A DNA stretch of 59,654 nt from Streptomyces ureilyticus (GTDB lineage Bacteria > Actinomycetota > Actinomycetes > Streptomycetales > Streptomycetaceae), in the NCBI RefSeq assembly GCF_011045025.1, contig NZ_JAAKZX010000034.1, forward strand, positions 1 to 59,654, written 5' to 3'. Both the position numbers and the translations under genes were made by a program. How positions within the stretch are numbered: position 1 is the first letter of the stretch; every line of letters begins with the position of its first letter. The notes beneath the pieces are model-generated. The model had not been told where the DNA came from. It did no database searches and saw nothing but the letters and a program-made list of their open reading frames with translations. Positions 1 through 6,674 of this stretch are shown here, one piece after another.

Positions 1-2
1 CC

Positions 3-1040
3 CCCACCCTCCTCTCCGCCATGCGACGCGACCTGGGGCTGACCAAGTCCCAGGCCAAGGCGCGACTGGCCGACGAGAAGGCGGCGGCAGTCGTCGAAAC
101 GAAGGCGCGACGGATCGCCGGAGCGGCATACGGAGGCTCCTGGTTCGACGCGGAGAGCGGCAAGTTGACCGTCGCCGTGACGGCCGCCGCCCCCGACGCC
201 ACCGTCGACGCCGTACGAGAGAGCGGCGCGAACGTCCGTACCGTCACCGTCAAGCACAGCGCCCGACAGCTCGACGCGGTCAAGGCGCGTATCGACAGGC
301 TGCCCGCGCCGGACGGCGTCAGCGGCTGGCATGTCGATCCCAGGACCAGCGCGGTCGTCGTGGGCGTCATCGGCGCGCAGCGCGCCGACAACGATGTCCA
401 GGAGTTCGTCGAGCGGGCCCGCGCCGCAGGTCCCGTCACCGTCGAAGAGACCGCCGAGGCGCCAGAGACCTTCGCCGCCGGCACGGTCGGCGGCGACCCC
501 TACTACACCGGCAACGTCCGTTGCTCCATAGGCTTTTCGGTACACGGCGGCTTCGTCACCGCCGGACACTGCGGCCAGGCCGGAGCCGCTGTCAGCGGCT
601 GGGACCGGTCGCACATCGGCAACTTCCAGGGGTCGTCGTTCCCGGAGAACGACTACGCCTGGGTCAACGTCGGCAGCGGCTGGTGGACGGTGCCCGTCGT
701 GCTCGGCTGGGGCACCGTCCCCGACCAGCTCGTCCGCGGCTCCGCCGAGGCACCCGTCGGCGCCTCCATCTGCCGGTCGGGGTCGACCACGCACTGGCAC
801 TGCGGCACCGTGCTCGGCAAGAACGAAACCGTCAACTACAGCCAGGGCGCGGTCCACCAGATGACCAGGACCAGCGTCTGCGCCGAACCGGGCGACTCCG
901 GCGGCTCGTACATCAGCGGCGACCAGGCCCAGGGGGTCACCTCCGGCGGTTCGGGCAACTGCACCAGCGGCGGCACGACCTGGTACCAGCCGGTGAACGA
1001 GATCCTCAACCGTTACGGCCTCACCCTGCACACGGCATGA
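3..1040 (+). CDS. Secreted streptogrisin/alpha-lytic-type serine protease (5' end outside window)
   Basis: Chymotrypsin-fold (S1) extracellular protease made as a pro-enzyme. The frame is open from base 3 with no signal peptide, so the true start lies upstream; the first internal ATG is at 21. Counting from that Met, residues 1-150 are the alpha-lytic-type pro-region and the mature domain starts near 155. The catalytic triad is visible: His183 in TAGHCG, Asp211 in NDYAW and Ser293 in GDSGGS. Six cysteines fit the three disulfides of streptogrisins. There is no C-terminal binding domain or membrane anchor, unlike the paralogue at 37865. The gene is followed directly by a strong hairpin. Family is certain; exact specificity is not readable. 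Confidence 0.93.
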   Translation, partial: PTLLSAMRRDLGLTKSQAKARLADEKAAAVVETKARRIAGAAYGGSWFDAESGKLTVAVTAAAPDATVDAVRESGANVRTVTVKHSARQLDAVKARIDRLPAPDGVSGWHVDPRTSAVVVGVIGAQRADNDVQEFVERARAAGPVTVEETAEAPETFAAGTVGGDPYYTGNVRCSIGFSVHGGFVTAGHCGQAGAAVSGWDRSHIGNFQGSSFPENDYAWVNVGSGWWTVPVVLGWGTVPDQLVRGSAEAPVGASICRSGSTTHWHCGTVLGKNETVNYSQGAVHQMTRTSVCAEPGDSGGSYISGDQAQGVTSGGSGNCTSGGTTWYQPVNEILNRYGLTLHTA

Positions 1041-1077
1041 TCGCGCGCACGCCCTGATCCAGCGCACCACGGTCAAC

Positions 1078-1108
1078 GGGCTCCGTCACCGAGCCGGTGA
1101 CGGAGCCC
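1078..1108. terminator. Strong hairpin after the protease gene
   Basis: A perfect 13-bp stem (GGGCTCCGTCACC pairing with GGTGACGGAGCCC) encloses a 5-nt loop, 38 bases after the protease stop codon. This fits a factor-independent terminator without a U-tract, common in high-GC actinomycetes. Confidence 0.8.
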
Positions 1109-1135
1109 GGAATCGGACGGAACGCCCGATTCCGG
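1107..1135. terminator. Second hairpin, adjacent to the first
   Basis: A perfect 10-bp stem CCGGAATCGG/CCGATTCCGG with a 9-nt loop starts where the first hairpin ends. The pair may form a double terminator insulating the protease from the operon at 1230. Confidence 0.6.
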
Positions 1136-1229
1136 AGCCAAGCGGGCCGGTCCCATAAGATGGGCATTCACCAGCCGGTGCTGCGGTGAAGGCCGCGCCA
1201 GGACGCTGACCGCTCGGGTGGGGAGACGT

Positions 1230-2906
1230 ATGGCACAGGGCACCGAAGCAAGCCGGACCGTCATCCTGACCGTGGACGACGACCCGGGGGTCTCGCGTGC
1301 CGTGGCCCGCGACTTGCGGCGGCGTTACGGCGAGGGGTACCGGATCGTGCGCGCGGAGTCCGCGCAGAGCGCTCTGGAGGCGCTGCGCGAGCTGAAGCTG
1401 CGCGGCGATCTGGTGGCCGTGATCGTGGCGGACTATCGCATGCCGCAGATGAACGGGATCGAGTTCCTGGAGCAGGCGCTGGACGTGTACCCGGCCGCGC
1501 GCCGGGTGCTGCTGACCGCATACGCGGACACGAACGCGGCCATCGACGCGATCAACGTCGTCGACCTCGACCACTATCTCCTCAAGCCCTGGGATCCGCC
1601 GGAGGAGAAGCTCTATCCCGTACTGGACGATCTGCTGGACGCATGGCGGGCCGCCGATCACCGGCCGGTGCCGATCACGAAGGTCGTCGGGCACCGCTGG
1701 TCGGCGCGTTCGTCGGGGGTACGGGAGTTCCTGGCGCGGAACCAGGTGCCGTACCGCTGGTACTCGTGCGACGAGCCGGAGGGCCGGCGGCTGCTGGCCG
1801 CCGCCGGGCAGGACGAGCAGCGGCTGCCCCTGGTCGTCACCGCGGACGGCACCGCGCTCGTCGAGCCGGAGGATCCGGAGCTGGCCGACCGGGTGGGTCT
1901 GGCCACGACGCCGACGGCGGACTTCTACGACCTCGTCGTCATCGGCGGCGGTCCTGCGGGGCTCGGCGCGGCCGTGTACGGCGCCTCGGAGGGGCTGCGG
2001 ACCGTGCTCGTGGAGCGGACGGCCACCGGCGGACAGGCGGGACAGAGCTCCCGTATCGAGAACTATCTCGGCTTCCCGGACGGCGTGTCCGGCTCCCAGC
2101 TCACCGACCGGGCCCGGCGTCAGGCGACGAAGTTCGGGGCCGAGATCCTGACCGCGCGCGACGTCACCGGTCTTGAGGTCAACGGTGCGGCGCGCACCGT
2201 GCGGTTCTCCGACGGCTCCGCGGTCGCCGCGCACTGCGTGATCCTGGCGACGGGCGTGACGTACCGGCAGCTGGCGGCGCCCGGAGTGGAAGACCTGACC
2301 GGATGCGGAGTTTTCTACGGCTCGGCACTGACCGAGGCCGCCGCCTGCCAGGGACACGATGTGTACATCGTGGGCGGCGCCAACTCCGCCGGGCAGGCCG
2401 CCATGCACCTGGCCAAGGGCGCCAAGTCGGTCACCCTGCTGGTCCGCGGCGCCTCCCTGTCCGACTCGATGTCGCACTACTTGATCCAGCAGATCACGGA
2501 CGCGCCCAACATCTCGGTGCGTACGGGCACGGTCGTCGAGGCGGCGCACGGCTCGGGCCATCTGGAACAGCTCACCCTGCGCGACGTCGAGAGCGGGCAC
2601 ACCGAACTCGTCGACGCGCAATGGATGTTCGTGTTCATCGGCGCGGCCCCGCTCACCGACTGGCTGGACGGCACGGTGCTCAGGGACGACCGCGGGTTCA
2701 TCGTCGCCGGGCCCGACCTGACCGCCGACGGGCGGCCACCGGCGGGCTGGGAGCTGGACCGGCCGCCGTACCACCTGGAGACCAATGTGCCCGGGGTGTT
2801 CGTGGCGGGCGACGCGCGCGCCGAGTCCGCCAAGCGTGTCGCCTCCGCCGTCGGAGAGGGAGCCATGGCCGTGATGCTCGTCCACCGGTATCTGGAGCAG
2901 TCGTGA
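1230..2906 (+). CDS. Response regulator fused to thioredoxin-reductase-like flavoprotein
   Basis: Three-part fusion. Residues about 10-135 are a receiver domain with acidic pocket VDDD, phospho-acceptor Asp68 in VADYRMP and Lys119 in LLKPW. Residues about 148-225 look like a glutaredoxin/thioredoxin-fold linker, but the usual Cys pair is absent (RWSARSS). Residues 233-558 are a two-dinucleotide-site flavoprotein with FAD motif GGGPAG (239-244), a second motif GGANSAG and a C-terminal GDAR FAD motif. The redox-active CxxC of true thioredoxin reductase is replaced by GCGVFYGSA, so it probably reduces something else or senses redox state. ATG 1230 is chosen over GTG 1218 because GGGGAG lies 5 nt upstream. 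It overlaps the kinase gene by 4 bases (GTGA), so the two are probably partners. Confidence 0.9.
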   Translation: MAQGTEASRTVILTVDDDPGVSRAVARDLRRRYGEGYRIVRAESAQSALEALRELKLRGDLVAVIVADYRMPQMNGIEFLEQALDVYPAARRVLLTAYADTNAAIDAINVVDLDHYLLKPWDPPEEKLYPVLDDLLDAWRAADHRPVPITKVVGHRWSARSSGVREFLARNQVPYRWYSCDEPEGRRLLAAAGQDEQRLPLVVTADGTALVEPEDPELADRVGLATTPTADFYDLVVIGGGPAGLGAAVYGASEGLRTVLVERTATGGQAGQSSRIENYLGFPDGVSGSQLTDRARRQATKFGAEILTARDVTGLEVNGAARTVRFSDGSAVAAHCVILATGVTYRQLAAPGVEDLTGCGVFYGSALTEAAACQGHDVYIVGGANSAGQAAMHLAKGAKSVTLLVRGASLSDSMSHYLIQQITDAPNISVRTGTVVEAAHGSGHLEQLTLRDVESGHTELVDAQWMFVFIGAAPLTDWLDGTVLRDDRGFIVAGPDLTADGRPPAGWELDRPPYHLETNVPGVFVAGDARAESAKRVASAVGEGAMAVMLVHRYLEQS

Positions 2907-4402
2907 GCGGGCAGCCGATGCCATGCGACGCGGCGGAACTCGGCACGCTGTTCCTGTTCGAGAAGCTGGACGCCGATCAGCTGGCGCGGCTGTGCCGCGA
3001 GGGCCGGGTGGAGCGGTTCGAGCCCGGCTATGTGTACCGGGAGGGTGAGCCGGCCACTTGCTTCTTCGTACTCCTCGAAGGCACGCTGGTGATGTCCCGG
3101 CGGGTCGGCGCCGACGACGTGGAGATCAACCGCACGTCCCAGCGCGGGGTGTACGCGGGCGCCATGCAGGCCTATCTGGCCATGCCGGATCAGTCGCGCT
3201 ACAAGGGCTCTCTGCGGGTCACCGAACCCTCGCGGTTCTTCGTCCTGCCCGCCGAGACGTTCGCGGCGATCCTGGCGGACTGGTTCCCCATGGCCGTACA
3301 TCTGCTGGAAGGGCTGTTCTTCGGCAGCCAGAACACGCAGCGGACGATCAACCAGCGCGAGCGGCTGCTGGCGCTCGGCTCGCTGTCCGCGGGGCTGACG
3401 CATGAGCTCAACAATCCGGCGGCGGCCGCGGTGCGGGCCACCTCGACGCTGCGGGACCGGGTCGCGCACATGCGCCACAAACTAGGGGTCATCGCCTCGG
3501 GTCCGTACCACCGTGAGGCGTTGAAAACGCTGATCGACATCCAGGAGAGCACGGCCGAACGGGTCGCCAAGGCACCCGCCCTGAGCCCCCTCGAAGCCTC
3601 CGACCGCGAGGACGCGCTCACCGACTGGCTCGACGATCACGGCATCGACGGCGGCTGGCAGATCGCCCCGACGTTCGTGCAGGCCGGGCTCGACACCGAC
3701 TGGCTGGAGCGGGTCGCGGCAGCCGTCGACCCGGAGATGCTGCAAGGGGCCGTGGGCTGGCTCAACTACACCATCGAGACCGAGCTCCTCATGAACGAGA
3801 TCGAGGACTCCACGACCCGTGTCTCGAACCTCGTGAACGCGGCCAAGCAGTACTCCCAGCTCGACCGGGCGCCCTACCAGATCTGCGATGTGCACGAACT
3901 CCTCGACAGCACGCTGCTGATGCTGTCCGGGAAGATCGGCTCGCGGATCACGGTGGACAAGGAGTACGACCGTACGCTGCCGAAGATTCCCACGTACCCC
4001 GGCGAGCTCAACCAGGTATGGACGAACATCGTCGACAACGCGGTCTCCGCGATGAACGGCGTCGGTGGCGAAGGCACGTTGACCGTGCGGACGGCCCTGG
4101 AGCGGGAGCAGTTGCTCGTCGAGTTCCGCGATACGGGACCGGGGGTGCCGGAGGAGATCCGCGGCCGTATCTTCGATCCGTTCTTCACGACGAAGGCCGT
4201 GGGCGAGGGCACCGGTCTCGGTCTGGACATCTCCTGGCGCATCGTGGTGAACAAGCACCACGGGCACCTGGAGGTGCACTCCGTGCCCGGCGACACCCGT
4301 TTCCGGGTCTTTCTTCCGCTCACGGCCGCGGATCCCGAGGCCCCTGCCGTGGATTCCGGGGCCTCTGCCGCGGATTTCGAGACCCCTCAGGAGGCGTCAT
4401 GA
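2903..4402 (+). CDS. Soluble sensor histidine kinase with cyclic-nucleotide-binding-type domain
   Basis: A 499-residue cytoplasmic kinase with no membrane segment. Residues about 15-140 form a CRP/cNMP-type beta-barrel sensor. The dimerisation/phospho-acceptor segment has the H-box His167 in THELNNP. The ATPase part shows the N-box (NIVDNAVSAM, near 375), G1 box DTGPGVP, F-box FDPFFTTK and G2 box GTGLGLD. GTG 2903 is chosen because it overlaps the upstream stop (GTGA), giving translational coupling; ATG 2918 is an alternative. Its likely phosphorylation target is the receiver domain of the fused flavoprotein just upstream. The ligand of the sensor domain is unknown. Confidence 0.9.
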   Translation: MSGQPMPCDAAELGTLFLFEKLDADQLARLCREGRVERFEPGYVYREGEPATCFFVLLEGTLVMSRRVGADDVEINRTSQRGVYAGAMQAYLAMPDQSRYKGSLRVTEPSRFFVLPAETFAAILADWFPMAVHLLEGLFFGSQNTQRTINQRERLLALGSLSAGLTHELNNPAAAAVRATSTLRDRVAHMRHKLGVIASGPYHREALKTLIDIQESTAERVAKAPALSPLEASDREDALTDWLDDHGIDGGWQIAPTFVQAGLDTDWLERVAAAVDPEMLQGAVGWLNYTIETELLMNEIEDSTTRVSNLVNAAKQYSQLDRAPYQICDVHELLDSTLLMLSGKIGSRITVDKEYDRTLPKIPTYPGELNQVWTNIVDNAVSAMNGVGGEGTLTVRTALEREQLLVEFRDTGPGVPEEIRGRIFDPFFTTKAVGEGTGLGLDISWRIVVNKHHGHLEVHSVPGDTRFRVFLPLTAADPEAPAVDSGASAADFETPQEAS

Positions 4403-4749
4403 CCACTGCGGCCGGAATCGACCCCGCCGCTGTGCCGAGCGGCACCGGATGCGTCGAGTGCGGTGAGGTCGGCGGCTGGTGGGTCCATCTGCGGCGGTGC
4501 GCCCAGTGCGGCCACATCGGCTGCTGCGACAGCTCCCCCGCGCAGCACGCCACGGCCCACTTCCGTACCACGGGCCATCCCGTCGTGCGCAGCTTCGAAC
4601 CTGGTGAGGCCTGGTTCTGGAACTACGCGACCTCCGAGCTGTACGAGTCCGGCCCCGCCCTCGCTCCCCCGGTCAGCCGCCCGCCGGACCAGCCCTCGCC
4701 CGGGCCCGTCGGCCGGGTTCCGGCGAACTGGGCGGACACGCTGCGCTGA
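4399..4749 (+). CDS. UBP-type zinc finger protein
   Basis: A 116-residue protein built around a ZnF-UBP-like module: CVECG, CAQCGHIGCCD and spaced His residues (HATAHFRTTGH) can hold zinc. In eukaryotes such modules bind the free C-terminus of ubiquitin; here the partner is unknown and could be a C-terminal peptide tail. AGGAGG stands just before ATG 4399, which overlaps the kinase stop codon (ATGA), so it is translated together with the kinase. The tail after residue 85 is Pro-rich. Confidence 0.88.
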   Translation: MTTAAGIDPAAVPSGTGCVECGEVGGWWVHLRRCAQCGHIGCCDSSPAQHATAHFRTTGHPVVRSFEPGEAWFWNYATSELYESGPALAPPVSRPPDQPSPGPVGRVPANWADTLR

Positions 4750-4768
4750 TTGAGAGAAGGCCGCAGGG

Positions 4769-6631
4769 ATGATCGATCCGCCACCTCCGCAACAGACACC
4801 GTCGTACCCGGGATCGGCCGGGTCCGCCCGTTACCTGCCCATCGCCGAGCACGGGCTGATCGGCGATCTGCGCACCGTCGCGCTGGTGGGCACCGACGGC
4901 ACGATCGACTGGTACTGCTGTCCGTCGTTCGACGCTCCGAGTGTCTTCGGCTCGATTCTCGACGCGGACCGCGGCGGGTCCTTCGAGCTGGCCGCCGCCG
5001 TACCGGCGACGACGAAGCAGTTCTACTTCCCGGACACCAACGTGCTCATCACCCGCTTCCTCACCGAGGACGGGGTCGGCGAGGTACATGACTTCATGCC
5101 GGTCGCCGACGAGACGACCGCGGCGGCCGAGGCCGACCGGCACCGGCTGATCCGGCGGGTGGTCTGCGTACGGGGATCCATCCCGTTCCGCGCCCGGATC
5201 GCGCCCAGGTTCGGCTACGGAGCTCAGCCGCACACCCTGCGGCAGCTCGACGACGGGGCGCTGTTCGAGTCCGAAGACCTCTCGCTCGCGCTGACCGCCA
5301 CCGTTCCGGTCGAGTGCGACGACCTCGACGTGACCGCGGAGTTCAAGCTCAGCCAGGGCGAGAGCGCGGTCTTCGCGCTCGACCGGGTCAACGGCGGCAT
5401 CGAGGCGCGCGGCTGCCCGCACTTCGAGGCGGAGGAGCAGTTCGCCGCCACGGTGGCGTTCTGGCGGCGCTGGCTGTCCGCCTCTCAGTACCGCGGCCGG
5501 TGGCGGGAGATGGTGCACCGTTCCGCGCTGACCCTCAAGCTGCTCACGTACGCCCCGACCGGCGCGATGGTGGCCGCCCCGACGACCAGCCTGCCCGAGC
5601 AGATCGGCGGCGAACGCAACTGGGACTACCGCTATCTATGGGTCCGGGACGCCGCCTTCTGCGTCTACGCACTGCTGCGGCTCGGCTTCACCAGCGAAGC
5701 CAAGGCGTTCATGGACTTCCTGTCCGAGCGCGTCGACCGGGACTGCGACGGGCCCTCGGGCCCCCTGCAGATCATGTACGGCATCGACGGACGCACCGAG
5801 CTGCCCGAGCGCGAACTGCACCACCTGGAGGGACACCGAGGCTCCGCACCCGTACGTGTCGGCAACGGCGCGGCCGGCCAGCTGCAGCTCGACATCTACG
5901 GAGCCCTCATCGACTCGATCTACCTCTACGACAAGTGGGGCGAGCCCATCTCCAGCGACCACTGGGACGCGGTCTGCGCCCTGGTCGACTGGGTCTGCGA
6001 GCACTGGGACCAGCCCGACGAGGGCGTCTGGGAGACACGCGGCGGACGCAAGAACTTCCTGTACTCCCGCCTGATGTGCTGGGTGGCCATCGAGCGCGCC
6101 ATGCGCATCGCCAGGCGCCGCGGCCTGCCCGCCGATCTGTCCCACTGGGGGCGGGTCCGCGACACGATCTACCGGCGGATCATGAAGAACGGCTGGTCCA
6201 CGACCCGGCAGGCGTTCGTCCAGCACGAGGACGACCATGTGCTCGACGCCTCGGTCCTGATGATGCCGTTGGCGAAGTTCCTCTCCCCCAGCGACCCGAA
6301 GTGGCTCTCCACGCTGGACGCGCTCAGCGCCGACCTGGTGTCCGACTCGCTCGTCTACCGCTACGACCCCTTGGCCAGCCCGGACGGTCTGCGCGGCGAG
6401 GAGGGCACCTTCTCCATCTGCTCCTTCTGGTACGTCGAGGCACTGACCCGGGCCGGCCGGCTCGACGAGGCCCGGCTGACCTTCGAGAAGATGCTCACCT
6501 ACGCCAACCATCTCGGCCTGTACGCGGAGGAGATCAGCCACACCGGCGAGCAGCAGGGCAACTTCCCGCAGGCCTTCACCCACCTCGCCCTGATCAGCGC
6601 CGCGTTCAACCTCGACCGGGCGCTGGGCTGA
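4769..6631 (+). CDS. Glycoside hydrolase family 15 (glucoamylase/trehalase-like)
   Basis: A 620-residue cytoplasmic GH15 enzyme of full family length. The N-terminal beta-domain starts at YLPIAEHGLIGDLRT and the (alpha/alpha)6 barrel follows after residue 250 (GGERNWDYRYLWVRDA). Likely general acid is Glu422 in GVWETRGG and the base lies in YAEEIS (587-588). Actinobacterial relatives include trehalases and glucoamylases, so substrate cannot be fixed; trehalose or maltodextrin hydrolysis is most likely. It follows the zinc-finger gene by 19 bases with GAGAGAAGG upstream, so it is probably the last gene of the redox/kinase operon. Confidence 0.9.
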   Translation: MIDPPPPQQTPSYPGSAGSARYLPIAEHGLIGDLRTVALVGTDGTIDWYCCPSFDAPSVFGSILDADRGGSFELAAAVPATTKQFYFPDTNVLITRFLTEDGVGEVHDFMPVADETTAAAEADRHRLIRRVVCVRGSIPFRARIAPRFGYGAQPHTLRQLDDGALFESEDLSLALTATVPVECDDLDVTAEFKLSQGESAVFALDRVNGGIEARGCPHFEAEEQFAATVAFWRRWLSASQYRGRWREMVHRSALTLKLLTYAPTGAMVAAPTTSLPEQIGGERNWDYRYLWVRDAAFCVYALLRLGFTSEAKAFMDFLSERVDRDCDGPSGPLQIMYGIDGRTELPERELHHLEGHRGSAPVRVGNGAAGQLQLDIYGALIDSIYLYDKWGEPISSDHWDAVCALVDWVCEHWDQPDEGVWETRGGRKNFLYSRLMCWVAIERAMRIARRRGLPADLSHWGRVRDTIYRRIMKNGWSTTRQAFVQHEDDHVLDASVLMMPLAKFLSPSDPKWLSTLDALSADLVSDSLVYRYDPLASPDGLRGEEGTFSICSFWYVEALTRAGRLDEARLTFEKMLTYANHLGLYAEEISHTGEQQGNFPQAFTHLALISAAFNLDRALG

Positions 6632-6674
6632 ATATTCGCCGGGCCGTGTCAGAGGCGCGTGCCAGGATGGTTCC

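Noticed and set aside
1086..2924. Minus-strand open frame of over 600 codons
   Set aside because: It overlaps the receiver-flavoprotein gene completely, and its His/Arg/Gly-rich product has no domain.
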